This document shows positions 14,204 to 23,204 of a stretch of 64,000 bases of DNA, piece after piece; position 1 is the first letter of the stretch, and every line of letters starts with the position of its first letter. The DNA lies in the IMG/VR virus record IMGVR_UViG_3300042563_002299, positions 1 through 64,000 of that record. The stretch is one strand, 5' to 3'. Source of the stretch: a virus. A model generated the notes under the pieces. That model did not search any database. It was not told where the DNA came from and saw nothing but the letters and a program-made list of their open reading frames with translations. The position numbers were made by a program, and so were the translations under genes.

Positions 14204-15376
14204 TTAGTTATGAAGATAAATAAAGTCTTTTTCTAAGAAAATTGAGTTCAGTTTACCAATTAAAGTCTTCGGGTGTTTTACATTTTCCTGTAATTTACCC
14301 GCGTTTTTCTTATATACCTTATTCTCTATTTGACTTCTTTCAATCTCGGCAATAATCTCTTCATCAACCGAAACATCAATCCAAGGTAATGTTAATAAGG
14401 AGCCTTTGGTGAGTGACATTGAACTGTCGTTTGTTCTCCACCACCAGTACAAGTACGAACTATTCAACAATATCAATGCTTTATTATAAGATTCCAAGTC
14501 TTTCATGAATATTTCAATCTGACCTGTTCTATCTAATTTTTCTGTTGAGGCACTTATAAAATATCTTGGTGAGTTCGCAATATATAACGGATACTCAGAA
14601 TAATCACATAAATAATTCGACAATAGTTTAGTGGTTTGTATGTATTTGTTGGTATTTTTTGATGTCTTGTAAAATATGTTTTCAGTAAGAATAGCATCAT
14701 CAATGTTATCCTCAATATTATCCAACATTTTTTTTCGGTCAGAACTTTTCCATCTAATTATACCGGTAGTCCTTCTATCATCATTATTATTATGTGTGAT
14801 AATAATTGAGACCCTAACACTCGCATCGTAAAAAATACAACCAGGAATATTATCGAAATGATATAAGTTTATCGCACTAAAGGTAAGAAGGTTTTTTCTT
14901 GTCTCTTTAAACTTTTTACCATTTGTAAATGAGAGCGGATTAATACTTACAAACCCTTTAGTTGTTTTGGATGCCTTATCTAAGAAATACGCGTATATAT
15001 CACTATCCCTGTATTTGAAGTAAGGTGGATTCATAATGATGTAATCTTCACCGAAATTGTATTCTAAAAAGTCCTCGTTAAAACTTTTAGGTTCCACACC
15101 AAATTTCTCTCTAAAATTACCTAACGCGATCTGTAATTGATTATTGTCTCTTTCATTAATGATCAATCTGTTTTTTACGAAATCAACAGGATCATCTTGT
15201 ATTGACGCTAAACATATAGATAATATACCCAACCCACAACAAGGGTCTAACCATACGCCTTTACCATCGTCAAATAATTTTGTTTTTTCAGACATAAAAA
15301 TAGAAATATCTTCTGGCGTATAAAAAACACCATTTTCTTTTTTTTCTGTTTCGTTGTATGGATTTTTAAAATTCAT
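14204..15376 (-). CDS. Adenine-N6 DNA methyltransferase (Eco57I/type I-like, NPPY)
   Basis: A 390-residue class gamma methyltransferase. GVFYTPEDISIFM (about 16-28) is the N-terminal motif of N6 methylases, WLDPCCGLGILSICL (about 42-56) binds S-adenosylmethionine, and IIMNPPYF (about 113-120) is the catalytic NPPY. The C-terminal half (from about 240) may hold target recognition. No restriction nuclease or specificity gene is adjacent, so it is best read as an anti-restriction orphan methylase, the second in the window after dam. Target unknown. Confidence 0.9.
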   Translation of the reverse strand: MNFKNPYNETEKKENGVFYTPEDISIFMSEKTKLFDDGKGVWLDPCCGLGILSICLASIQDDPVDFVKNRLIINERDNNQLQIALGNFREKFGVEPKSFNEDFLEYNFGEDYIIMNPPYFKYRDSDIYAYFLDKASKTTKGFVSINPLSFTNGKKFKETRKNLLTFSAINLYHFDNIPGCIFYDASVRVSIIITHNNNDDRRTTGIIRWKSSDRKKMLDNIEDNIDDAILTENIFYKTSKNTNKYIQTTKLLSNYLCDYSEYPLYIANSPRYFISASTEKLDRTGQIEIFMKDLESYNKALILLNSSYLYWWWRTNDSSMSLTKGSLLTLPWIDVSVDEEIIAEIERSQIENKVYKKNAGKLQENVKHPKTLIGKLNSIFLEKDFIYLHN

Positions 15377-15422
15377 ATTTGTGATTATTATAGTATGTTT
15401 GTAAAAATTGGTGTATAAAAAA

Positions 15423-16055
15423 TTAACAACTTCCTTTGTCTTTTAAATTTAATTCAACATTTTCATTTTTATACATTATCTCGTATTTTAAATTATATTT
15501 TTTAATTAAATCAAAATTAATGGTAACACTATCCATTGTTTGTGTATATCCAACCATTTTTGATTGTTTCTCCTGCCTGATAATATCGTACATGTTTTTA
15601 AAGTTATCATCACATTTTATTAATACAGATAATAATTTATTGTTATTACCATCATAAACCGTACATAACGTGTCTTTAAGATCCTCTGTTTTTATTTTAT
15701 CGACTCTACCAAATTGTCCTAATGAAGTACATAAAGTTATCGAATAATTTCCATTCTTTTTTTTCCTATTTAGCGAAGCACTTTTTAAAGAATAGTTTTG
15801 TGAATCAGGACCATGAGCTTTAAATCCTCTATCATCTTCTAACCCTAAGTCTTCAAGTTGGGCAATTTCTCTATATTTAAAATTCCTAAAATATTTTTCA
15901 GGGACAATTGAAAAAACGACTCTGATTTTATCTCGAAAACTTAAATTAACAACTAATTCATTGACTTTTTTAATTACGTCATCAATAGATTGTGTTTCTA
16001 ACATTTTTTTATTATTAAATTCTTCCATTAATATTTTTTTAATTAAATTTTGCAT
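15423..16055 (-). CDS. Hypothetical protein with (I/L)-x-E leader
   Basis: A 210-residue protein. The N-terminus MQNLIKKILMEEFNNKK is amphipathic with I-L-M-E before E, like other leader-bearing proteins of this phage. The body is a mixed alpha/beta soluble domain with basic segments (NRKKKNGNY) and no motif I recognise. A TATTTAT box lies 4 nt upstream. Candidate virion-packaged protein. Confidence 0.7.
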   Translation of the reverse strand: MQNLIKKILMEEFNNKKMLETQSIDDVIKKVNELVVNLSFRDKIRVVFSIVPEKYFRNFKYREIAQLEDLGLEDDRGFKAHGPDSQNYSLKSASLNRKKKNGNYSITLCTSLGQFGRVDKIKTEDLKDTLCTVYDGNNNKLLSVLIKCDDNFKNMYDIIRQEKQSKMVGYTQTMDSVTINFDLIKKYNLKYEIMYKNENVELNLKDKGSC

Positions 16056-16059
16056 ACTA

Positions 16060-16066
16060 ATAAATA
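16060..16066 (-). promoter_or_regulatory. TATTTAT box before gene 15423-16055
   Basis: TATTTAT 4 nt before the ATG at 16055, one of the tightest spacings in the window. Confidence 0.45.
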
Positions 16067-16075
16067 CAAATTATT

Positions 16076-18448
16076 TCACAAAACTTTTGACAAATTATTT
16101 TCTTTTTTAATTTTTACAACGTGATCCCCCCAAGTTGACACAATACTATTATGACTAATAACAAAGACCTTTTCGAAGTAATCTTTAATCTTTGTGAAGA
16201 ACTCATAGACCATTTCTAAGTTGTCGTTGGCTATTTTACCGAACACCTCATCTAGTACAACCAGATTTGGTTTTGGCAAACTTGCGATCTTAGTAAGTAC
16301 GGATCTCAAAGCTAAAGACGAAATTGTCTTCTCAAATCCTGAACCTGAGGTCATTAGTTTCTCAACACCAGTTTCGTTATCTGTCATAATAAACTCAACT
16401 TCATTCTTATCATTAATACGAACCTCTAATTTGAAGTAACATGAGTCTTCCATTAATCGTTGTAGTTCGGAGTTGATGATAGGCATCATAGTTTTCATAA
16501 TCATTTTTGATATACCATTCTTACCATAAAGTTCCAAATATATCTTGTATATCTTTTCTTTCTCTTCTTCTTCCTTAATCGTAACGATTTTCTTTTGGTT
16601 GGTTTCAATTTTTTCCTCAAGTGATTTAATTGACCCTTCGTTTGTTGTGATTGAAGTATTAATTGTTCTTCTTTGATTCTCTAAATTATCCAACCTAACA
16701 TCAGCCTTGATTAGTTGAGCTTCAATCTTTTGATTTTCTTGGATCTTATCTTGGATTTCTTCCCACCTTTTGATCTTATCGTTCAATACTCCAATCTTCA
16801 AATCACAACTTTCAACTGAGATTTCATATTTTTCTTTAACCAACTTGTTTTTTTCGTATTCATCAAACTCTTTTTTGAGGTCAACGAAACCTTCTTCCGT
16901 GCGGGTTAAAACCGTCATAGCGGCTTCATTTGTGGTTTTCTGCCGGATATAACCATCAAGTTCGGCGATTTTGGCGTTTGTGATTGCCGCGTTCATCAAC
17001 TCAATTCCACAGTGTTCACATTTGATCCCACCTTCAACTGAAGATTTTAGTTTGTTAATTGACGCAATCTCTGTATCAATTTTAACGATCTCTTTGTAAA
17101 GATTGTTGATTTCTTCTTTAACCTTGTCGTGGATCCCTTCTTCATAGAATTGAGAAGGCTCAACAACTTTGATTTCGGATATTTTTGTAAGAAATCCAGA
17201 TTTCTCACGTTCAATTTCTTTGATTTCATCTTTTGTTTTTTCAGGATTTAACAAACTTAACTCTTGGTCAATGTTTGTGTGTTTTTTCTTTAACATATCA
17301 TCACGATATGTTTTACCTTTTGTAATTGCTTCATCAACCTCAACTAAAAATTGATTACTTTCTTTTATTTGAATTTGGAGTTCTGATATTGAATTTTGAT
17401 GTGTTTCAATATCACTCTTCAATTGTTCTGATGAGTATATGTTTGAGATCTTTTGTTTTGAGAACTCAGAGTAGATTTCTTTAGCAACCTCTTCTTTTCT
17501 TTTCAAGAATTCTAATCCCATGAAACGTGATAACACCTGACCTCTTGCTGTTGGTTTTGACTCCAATAAATCTTCAAGGTTTGATCCTGTTGTAAGTATT
17601 GTCATTAAGAAGTCTTCTTTGGTCCCAATTGAGTTTTTGATAAACGCTTCAGTTTCTCTTCTTTGTTCACCGGTAAAATTCAATAAAGTACCGTCCGATA
17701 GTTTCTTGAAGAAATCCAACTCTGTTTTAACGTTCCATTCACCTTTTTTGGATAACTTTCTTTCAATGTTTCTTACAATTACGTAATCCTCACCATCAAT
17801 GGTAATTTCACCTTTAACGTGGACTTTGTCTTTATTTGAAAATCGGTTGAAGATCTCCTCGGCTTTGGTCGTCTTTGTTGTTTCATTAAAGAACAAAAAC
17901 ATTAGGAGGTCAACGGTAAGAACCGTTTTCCCCCCAAAGTTAGGTGGATCGGATTCAACCACCACAATTCCATTTAACTTATCAAAATCTAATCTTTGAT
18001 TTTCACCGTATGATAAAAAGTTTGAGAACTCAATGTTTCGAATATACCACTTCTTAAACTGAGCTTGGTTTTCTTCATCACCAGACATTCTGTTTTCAAC
18101 CATTCTGTTGATACCTAACACATCTTCACTTTTATCCTCATAACCTTTTGATTTAAGATAGTTGGTGATGAGGTCAAGTTGGTATTGTGGGTCAGAGATA
18201 TTCACTGACACATCAATACTTTGCATGGATTCAGTTTCAACGTTCTTCGTTTTAGTGAGAACATTAACATTGGTGGTATTATACTTCTTCGAGAAGTAAT
18301 GTTTAACACTCTTGAGTTTGTCCTGTGTAAAGTTTTCCGGTAAATCTTCCCATACAACTTGTATGATTGGGTTTTCATACATAGAAAAGTCCAAATCTTT
18401 TATCATGATATTGTAATTAAATGTTTTTGGTGGATTGAATAAATCCAT
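16076..18448 (-). CDS. 46: Recombination endonuclease subunit, gp46/SbcC/Rad50-like ATPase
   Basis: A 790-residue SMC-like ATPase. The N-terminal ATPase half has a divergent P-loop in PPNFGGKT (about 170-177), where Pro replaces the usual first Gly. Long coiled coils (about 330-620) surround a Rad50-type zinc hook CEHCG (about 477-481). The C-terminal half has the ABC-signature region TSGSGFEK and Walker B NLVVLDE (about 727-733) followed by a conserved ISHN. It pairs with the gp47 nuclease (19786-20565) for end resection in recombination-dependent replication. Three small genes lie between the two subunits. Confidence 0.92.
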   Translation of the reverse strand: MDLFNPPKTFNYNIMIKDLDFSMYENPIIQVVWEDLPENFTQDKLKSVKHYFSKKYNTTNVNVLTKTKNVETESMQSIDVSVNISDPQYQLDLITNYLKSKGYEDKSEDVLGINRMVENRMSGDEENQAQFKKWYIRNIEFSNFLSYGENQRLDFDKLNGIVVVESDPPNFGGKTVLTVDLLMFLFFNETTKTTKAEEIFNRFSNKDKVHVKGEITIDGEDYVIVRNIERKLSKKGEWNVKTELDFFKKLSDGTLLNFTGEQRRETEAFIKNSIGTKEDFLMTILTTGSNLEDLLESKPTARGQVLSRFMGLEFLKRKEEVAKEIYSEFSKQKISNIYSSEQLKSDIETHQNSISELQIQIKESNQFLVEVDEAITKGKTYRDDMLKKKHTNIDQELSLLNPEKTKDEIKEIEREKSGFLTKISEIKVVEPSQFYEEGIHDKVKEEINNLYKEIVKIDTEIASINKLKSSVEGGIKCEHCGIELMNAAITNAKIAELDGYIRQKTTNEAAMTVLTRTEEGFVDLKKEFDEYEKNKLVKEKYEISVESCDLKIGVLNDKIKRWEEIQDKIQENQKIEAQLIKADVRLDNLENQRRTINTSITTNEGSIKSLEEKIETNQKKIVTIKEEEEKEKIYKIYLELYGKNGISKMIMKTMMPIINSELQRLMEDSCYFKLEVRINDKNEVEFIMTDNETGVEKLMTSGSGFEKTISSLALRSVLTKIASLPKPNLVVLDEVFGKIANDNLEMVYEFFTKIKDYFEKVFVISHNSIVSTWGDHVVKIKKENNLSKVL

Positions 18449-18451
18449 TTT

Positions 18452-18748
18452 TTATCCTTCTGTTTGTGGTTCTTCAACTACTTCAGATTCATCAAATTCT
18501 TTGTTAATTTTTGCGGATTCTTCAGGATTTGGCGTGAATTTGAACGCATGTTCAACAATCTTTTCTTCAACTACACTCATATCTAATTGTTGTTCACCAA
18601 CTTGAGCACTTAATTCTTCTTCTTTAAGTTTATTCAATTGTTCTTGGATCAACATATCAAATGCCTTTTGCATTCCTGATTTTTTTTGTGCCAAAACCGA
18701 ATTACGTTTCGCAACCTTTCTTCTGTGTTCTTTTGCTTTTTTACCCAT
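18452..18748 (-). CDS. Hypothetical small charged protein
   Basis: A 98-residue protein with a very basic N-terminus (KKAKEHRRKVAKR, about 3-15), a central helix and an acidic C-terminal tail. The charge split suggests nucleic-acid binding, but no family is recognised. It ends 3 nt before the gp46-like gene, so the two are probably co-transcribed. Confidence 0.7.
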   Translation of the reverse strand: MGKKAKEHRRKVAKRNSVLAQKKSGMQKAFDMLIQEQLNKLKEEELSAQVGEQQLDMSVVEEKIVEHAFKFTPNPEESAKINKEFDESEVVEEPQTEG

Positions 18749-18759
18749 TTTATTTGTTA

Positions 18760-19116
18760 TTAATTATTGTTATTTGGTCTATTTTCTTCAAACCACTCTA
18801 CTACACCATTGATTGCCCATACAGCACCTGCTGACAACATTCCATCAAAGAATATGGAAATATATCTATTAAGTCCAATAAATTCATGCCAAGGTGCGAA
18901 CAATGTTAAGGACATAAAAAATCCTACCCAAGTTGATGTACAAAGTATACATTGAATTAAACTATATATAAATTGAAATATCGATCTAAAAAGAACCCAC
19001 CCAACATTTGGTTGAGCATTTTTATGTATCCAATTTCTTAATCCGTTAAAAATTGATCCGTAAACAAGAATGTTCGTCATTCCGTAAGCGGTAATCATCC
19101 ACATTAAAACTATCAT
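18760..19116 (-). CDS. Small multi-span membrane protein
   Basis: A 118-residue protein with about three hydrophobic spans (1-22, 42-75, 88-105). The segment CILCTSTWVGFF holds a C-x2-C before Trp-Val-Gly, which recalls small uncharacterised inner-membrane families with a CxxC-W core. It overlaps the coiled-coil gene upstream by 4 nt. Function unknown. Confidence 0.7.
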   Translation of the reverse strand: MIVLMWMITAYGMTNILVYGSIFNGLRNWIHKNAQPNVGWVLFRSIFQFIYSLIQCILCTSTWVGFFMSLTLFAPWHEFIGLNRYISIFFDGMLSAGAVWAINGVVEWFEENRPNNNN

Positions 19117-19829
19117 ATTCGTCTATTTAAATTTGATCCCCTCATAAGATAACCCTGATTTTGATTACCATTAATAAGTTCTCGGTTTATTTTTTCCAAT
19201 TCTTTTATTTGTTCGTTCTTTTGTTGTAACTCACCTCTCAAGTTTTGGAGTGTTTCTTGTAACATATTTGTCTTATTATTTGTTACGAGAATGTCTAAAT
19301 TATGTCTAAGTTCATCTAACTCTTCATCCTTTTTAGACATTTTATTTTGGAAAATATTTTCCATTTCTTCCGTTTTAGTGGAAAATTCTTCTCTAATTCT
19401 GTCAATTTCAAGGGTCTTAGTGGAAATTTCTCCGTTTAACTGGTCTATTTTTAACAATAGTTCATTAACTTGAGTATCATCAGAGGTATAGATTATTTTC
19501 TCAACCTCTTTGATGACTTCAACAGGTACTTCCACCCGTATTTCTCGGATTACTTCAATTTCCACCCATTTTTCTTGGTCCCCACCCGTTTTTCTTGAAT
19601 CACTTAAGTCTTTTTCACCTTCATTGTCGGTTTTTAAGTCTTTTTCATCTTCATTAAGTGTTTTTCCCAAAAGACCGTACTTCTTAATATCAAAACCTTG
19701 CTTGAAGCATAGGTACATGAAATTATCCACATCCTTTATTCCTTTGGATTCACATAATGCAGACACTGCCTGCATTGTTTCTCTATTAAATATTTTGGAG
19801 TTTTTCGGTTCCATTCTCAATATCTTCAA
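19113..19829 (-). CDS. Coiled-coil protein with VEVP repeat segment
   Basis: A 238-residue protein. The first 40 residues look folded (ETMQAVSALCESKGI). A short repeat segment (REIRVEVPVEVIKEVEK, about 94-112) resembles the tail of the membrane protein at 11408-12601, and about 115-225 is a continuous coiled coil. Its start lies inside the end of the gp47 gene; the Met at 19814 is an alternative. Role unknown. Confidence 0.7.
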   Translation of the reverse strand: MKILRMEPKNSKIFNRETMQAVSALCESKGIKDVDNFMYLCFKQGFDIKKYGLLGKTLNEDEKDLKTDNEGEKDLSDSRKTGGDQEKWVEIEVIREIRVEVPVEVIKEVEKIIYTSDDTQVNELLLKIDQLNGEISTKTLEIDRIREEFSTKTEEMENIFQNKMSKKDEELDELRHNLDILVTNNKTNMLQETLQNLRGELQQKNEQIKELEKINRELINGNQNQGYLMRGSNLNRRI

Positions 19830-20565
19830 ATGATTTTATGGAGAACTTCATAAATGGTTTTGGGTTTGGTAAATCAACATAAGAATACTCTTTTGATTCA
19901 ACATCATATATCCCATATCCGTGTCTTCCAATACTCTCACCAATATTTTGTTGGATTGGACTTCCGATCATATATCCCTTACCGGTCTTGAACTTGAACT
20001 CTTGTCGTTTGTGGATATCCCCACACAATACGGCTTCCAACCCATTAAACTTTTCAACATCATATGCTTCCTCACCAAAATCAAAACCAAGATCAGTTTT
20101 CATCCCTTGAATTGCTCCGTGAAATAAACCAATTCTTTTACCTTTTGATTCGGTAATGTCGGGTGGAATATTTCCTTGATATTGTGAATACACACACCAA
20201 CTAATATTCTCATCCTCATACACACCTCTATCTCGGTAATACACAATATCCTCATTCCTCAAAGAATTAATAATAGGAGTAAGAGCATCTAATCTTTCGG
20301 TATTGTTTACCAAAAAGTCGTGGTTACCAGGTATAATAACGGTTTTAGCAATGAATGAACATTCAGTTAAAATCCAAGCAACAATCTCAATAAGTTCAGG
20401 TGTCATTTGATTTTTGGAATGAACAAGATCACCGGTGAACACAATTCGATCTGGTTCCAACTCTTTCCATTGATCAATGGCTGTTTCCAAAATTGATTTA
20501 TACAAATCGTGGTCTTTAAAAAGACGGATATGTAAGTCTGAAAAGTGTATAAGTTTCTTAATCAT
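19786..20565 (-). CDS. 47: Recombination endonuclease subunit, gp47/SbcD/Mre11-like phosphodiesterase
   Basis: A 259-residue calcineurin-like metallophosphoesterase. Metal-binding motifs are in the usual order: FSDLHIR (8-14), FTGDLVHSK (43-51), IPGNHDF (78-84), an LFHGAI segment (about 146) and CGDIHKRQ (about 179-186). With the gp46-like ATPase it forms the nuclease that resects DNA ends. The first ATG gives a typical N-terminus and the reading starts 7 nt inside the previous gene. Confidence 0.93.
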   Translation of the reverse strand: MIKKLIHFSDLHIRLFKDHDLYKSILETAIDQWKELEPDRIVFTGDLVHSKNQMTPELIEIVAWILTECSFIAKTVIIPGNHDFLVNNTERLDALTPIINSLRNEDIVYYRDRGVYEDENISWCVYSQYQGNIPPDITESKGKRIGLFHGAIQGMKTDLGFDFGEEAYDVEKFNGLEAVLCGDIHKRQEFKFKTGKGYMIGSPIQQNIGESIGRHGYGIYDVESKEYSYVDLPNPKPFMKFSIKSFEDIENGTEKLQNI

Positions 20566-20821
20566 TTAATTGTGTTTTGTCTCCGCAATATACTTCGTAT
20601 GGTGGTCTGTATGGATCATCTTTTACCGGAAATGGTGGATTTACAGGAAATGGGTTTACAGGGATTGGTATTATGGAAGGGTCAAACATACCATTTTTGT
20701 TTACTTCTTTAACCTCTTTCATCTTTTCTTGGATGGTCTCAATATCTACTTGTGTAAAGTCAGTCCAATTTCTGTTGGTCATAAAACCATCTAACCAAAA
20801 ATAAAATTCTTTGTGTGTCAT
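20558..20821 (-). CDS. Hypothetical small protein (HKEFYFWLDGF family)
   Basis: An 87-residue protein. The ORF is open further upstream, but the Met at 20821 is the likely start because it follows the stop of gene 20826-21044 by 4 nt and gives MTHKEFYFWLDGF, a compact aromatic N-terminus I have seen in other large phages. A Pro-rich segment (about 50-70, PVNPFPVNPPFP) precedes the C-terminus. It overlaps gp47 by 8 nt. Function unknown. Confidence 0.7.
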   Translation of the reverse strand: MTHKEFYFWLDGFMTNRNWTDFTQVDIETIQEKMKEVKEVNKNGMFDPSIIPIPVNPFPVNPPFPVKDDPYRPPYEVYCGDKTQLND

Positions 20822-20825
20822 ATTT

Positions 20826-21044
20826 TTAGTCAATGAATAATTCAAAGTCAGCGTTAACGTGACCACACTCATTACACATATAAGTTGGGAATGGTACAAT
20901 CGTGTCTTCATGACTTCCTGTTAATAATGCCGGTACTTTTTTGATCATAGTTACTTCTTTGAAGAACTTTGAGTCACATTTTTCACACTTGATAGTTTGT
21001 TGTTCTTTCAAGTTAATTTTTGGTCTGATGATATCGTCGCTCAT
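20826..21044 (-). CDS. Small zinc-ribbon protein
   Basis: A 72-residue protein with two Cys pairs, CEKC (about 19-22) and CNEC (about 57-60), spaced as in a zinc ribbon, and nothing else recognisable. It could be a transcription- or replication-associated adaptor. Its ATG overlaps the stop of a possible 29-residue ORF upstream. Confidence 0.75.
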   Translation of the reverse strand: MSDDIIRPKINLKEQQTIKCEKCDSKFFKEVTMIKKVPALLTGSHEDTIVPFPTYMCNECGHVNADFELFID

Positions 21045-21130
21045 TTTATTATATAATTTACGTTTATTTTAATTGTTGTTGTGTCCCAACTGGTATTAGT
21101 ATACCAAATTGGCGTAATTGTTGCTTCCAT
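21041..21130 (-). CDS. Possible 29-residue peptide (coupled)
   Basis: A short ORF with ATG at 21130, MEATITPIWYTNTSW and so on, ends in TGA that overlaps the ATG of the zinc-ribbon gene (ATGA). The coupling and the lack of other content in the 100-nt gap support a real peptide, but it is too short to be sure. Confidence 0.35.
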   Translation of the reverse strand: MEATITPIWYTNTSWDTTTIKINVNYIIK

Positions 21131-21143
21131 ACTCAATAATAGT

Positions 21144-22007
21144 TTATTTCTTAAGTTTAGTCAAATATTGTTTTATATCCATATCTAAGATTGTGTTCAT
21201 AGTTTTTTTAGATACTCTATATTCGTGATACTCCCTTTCATCTGTAATCAAAACGACGATACACCCTAAAAGTTGTATATCCTCATATTTTGATCCCTCC
21301 AACATTTTTAAAAGTAACCTACCATAAAAAGGTAATTGAGTATTGTAGTGACCTAAAGCATTATCAGGTAAATCTTCAAATGGTTTTTTCATTTTTTTAG
21401 TATAACGAGTAACCGCAAAGTTCTTCGGCTTATTTGATTTCCAATCTGTTATAAGAATACCGATGTTACCATTTGTACCAATTACCAACCAAACCTTATC
21501 GGGTTGACCTGTATATTCAAGATCAGGATGCCCTAAAACCATCTCCGTATCAATCAGTTCACATCCTCTTTCTTTGAGAAGTTCAATGTAATGTTTACCA
21601 GCCATGATCATCGTATCACTTTTGATGATCTGTTCTGCGTCACAATCAAATATTGGTTGACGAACAACTTTATTGATCCCAAATTCTTTAAGTGTATGTT
21701 CTTCCAAAAAGAAGTGACAACGAGACCCCAAGTTTGTTGATTTCCTACCTAATTCCGCCCATTCTTCCATTAATCTTTCGGCTTCATCAGGATCACCACC
21801 AGCTTTACTATAGGCGGCTTGTTCGGTTGGGAAGTCATCGTAGAATATCTTCATCACTTTGGATACTGATGGGAAGTCCGATCGTAAATTACCGTTCTTA
21901 TCCAACATAGTATATTTATGACTTTCCTCCTCAAAGGTGAGTTGGAATTCTTTTTGTTTCTCAGAAATAATATCCCTTATTTCTTGTGCTATTTTTTTTA
22001 AATCCAT
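21144..22007 (-). CDS. PD-(D/E)XK nuclease (Cas4/RecB-type)
   Basis: A 287-residue protein. The N-terminal FEEESHKYTML segment resembles the start of phage RecB-like exonucleases; TGQPDKVWLV followed by GILITDWKSNK (about 166-190) gives the catalytic Asp and D-x-K core of the PD-(D/E)XK fold; HYNTQLPFYGRLL (about 224-236) is the usual QL-Y helix. No Fe-S cysteine set is visible, unlike many Cas4 proteins. It overlaps the primase gene by one base. Probable role: DNA-end processing in recombination and replication. Confidence 0.85.
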   Translation of the reverse strand: MDLKKIAQEIRDIISEKQKEFQLTFEEESHKYTMLDKNGNLRSDFPSVSKVMKIFYDDFPTEQAAYSKAGGDPDEAERLMEEWAELGRKSTNLGSRCHFFLEEHTLKEFGINKVVRQPIFDCDAEQIIKSDTMIMAGKHYIELLKERGCELIDTEMVLGHPDLEYTGQPDKVWLVIGTNGNIGILITDWKSNKPKNFAVTRYTKKMKKPFEDLPDNALGHYNTQLPFYGRLLLKMLEGSKYEDIQLLGCIVVLITDEREYHEYRVSKKTMNTILDMDIKQYLTKLKK

Positions 22008-22906
22008 TATTTTATTATATGATAATATTCATCTTTTATTTCACCCCTTAGATCGGCAATATCTTTCTCGTCGGGTAATTTTATTAACTTTATTCTACCC
22101 CATAGTTCACCACCATTCAATTCGTGATAAAGTTTAACAGAGTTCCCCCAAGCATCGGCATCCAAACATATTATGATATTTCCTTTAGCGTTGCGATATA
22201 TTGTCTCAAACAAAAGTTCTGACATATGTTTACCTAACATTGGTATAGGATTATTTAAAAACAATCCATCAAAAGCACCTTCAACCAAATAAACATCTTT
22301 CTTCCAATCAATTAAATTTTCCCAAAATATAATTTTGTCTTTTTCGGCTTCAGGGTTCTTATATTTTGCTCGGGACATCGGGTTCCAACTCCTTGCAATA
22401 TAGTAGTTCAACTCACCTTTTTTATCGTATGATGGGATCACAATACGTCCAGCGTGGTCTCCTTTATCACAAAACCCAATCCCAAATCTTTCAATCATTT
22501 CATCGGTAATTCCACGACTTTTGAGGTAATTCATTGCCTGTCGTCTAACAGGATATACCGTACTTGAGTCCTTGAATAAGGTAAATCCTTCAGGTAATCT
22601 GAGTGTTTTTTTCTTTTTTTCTCGTTTTACAACTGTTTCTGGTTTGAAAACCTCATAAAGTTTCTTTTGTTTCTTGTTTCCGTATTTGTCAAATATCCTA
22701 CCCAAAGGTCCGTGTGTACCCTCACTATCACCGCAAGACCAACACTTATAAACATTGTCTATATAATTGACCTCCAAATTGTGTTTATCCCTCCCATCGT
22801 CACATACGGGGCAGTTGAAGGATATTTGTCCACGATTGGGGTAGTGAAGTCCGTGATCACCAAGAACATCTTCCAATAACTCAACTAAAGCATCATTTTC
22901 ATCCAT
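22007..22906 (-). CDS. 61: DNA primase (gp61/DnaG-type, zinc finger plus TOPRIM)
   Basis: A 299-residue primase. The zinc-binding part is CPVC (32-35) and CWSC (55-58) with His42 between. The TOPRIM fold has VEGAFDGL (about 205-212) and CLDADAWG (about 246-253), the acidic metal site. It would make RNA primers for the lagging strand with the gp41-like helicase at 55271-56653. A purine-rich GGAG lies a few nt before the ATG, one of the few Shine-Dalgarno-like starts here. It is coupled to the nuclease gene by a shared base. Confidence 0.92.
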   Translation of the reverse strand: MDENDALVELLEDVLGDHGLHYPNRGQISFNCPVCDDGRDKHNLEVNYIDNVYKCWSCGDSEGTHGPLGRIFDKYGNKKQKKLYEVFKPETVVKREKKKKTLRLPEGFTLFKDSSTVYPVRRQAMNYLKSRGITDEMIERFGIGFCDKGDHAGRIVIPSYDKKGELNYYIARSWNPMSRAKYKNPEAEKDKIIFWENLIDWKKDVYLVEGAFDGLFLNNPIPMLGKHMSELLFETIYRNAKGNIIICLDADAWGNSVKLYHELNGGELWGRIKLIKLPDEKDIADLRGEIKDEYYHIIK

Positions 22907-22917
22907 CTCCTATAATA

Positions 22918-22951
22918 TAAACATAAACTTTCAATACATCAACTACACAAA
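22918..22951 (-). promoter_or_regulatory. Weak Bacteroidota-like promoter for the primase operon
   Basis: The minus strand has TTTG (22951-22948) and TATGTTTA (22925-22918), 22 nt apart. The -7 box has one mismatch to TANNTTTG. Position before the primase gene is right, but the match is imperfect. Confidence 0.3.
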
Positions 22952-22967
22952 CTTTTGAGTTCTTTTA

Positions 22968-22974
22968 TATTTAT
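22968..22974 (+). promoter_or_regulatory. TATTTAT box before the plus-strand adhesin pair
   Basis: TATTTAT 7 nt before the ATG at 22982. It opens the plus-strand island and faces away from the primase gene. Confidence 0.5.
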
Positions 22975-22981
22975 TAATGAT

Positions 22982-23203
22982 ATGCCAACACAAATCACTA
23001 TTTCAACTTTAACAGGGGCTCAACCATTTGACGTTTATTCTTGCGATGACACATACGACAATTGTATATACGTAGCAACAATCACATCAGGTCAGGTTCC
23101 CTATAATTTTGATTTACCTTTTATTCAAGAAGGTATGTCTTCAGTTGGAATAAAAGTGGTCGATAATAATGGTTGTATTGAGGAGTCTAATGTTGTAATA
23201 TAA
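22982..23203 (+). CDS. Small Cys-containing fibre-type protein
   Basis: A 73-residue protein starting MPTQITISTL. Its pattern V-Y-x-C-D-x4-N-C-x-Y-V, then P-x2-F-x-LP and D-x-NGC-x2-E, is shared with the minus-strand gene 33046-33342, so the two are paralogues. The fold is probably a small beta domain with disulfides. It lies one base before the 428-residue adhesin. Role: fibre tip or accessory adhesin. Confidence 0.75.
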   Translation: MPTQITISTLTGAQPFDVYSCDDTYDNCIYVATITSGQVPYNFDLPFIQEGMSSVGIKVVDNNGCIEESNVVI

Positions 23204-23204
23204 T

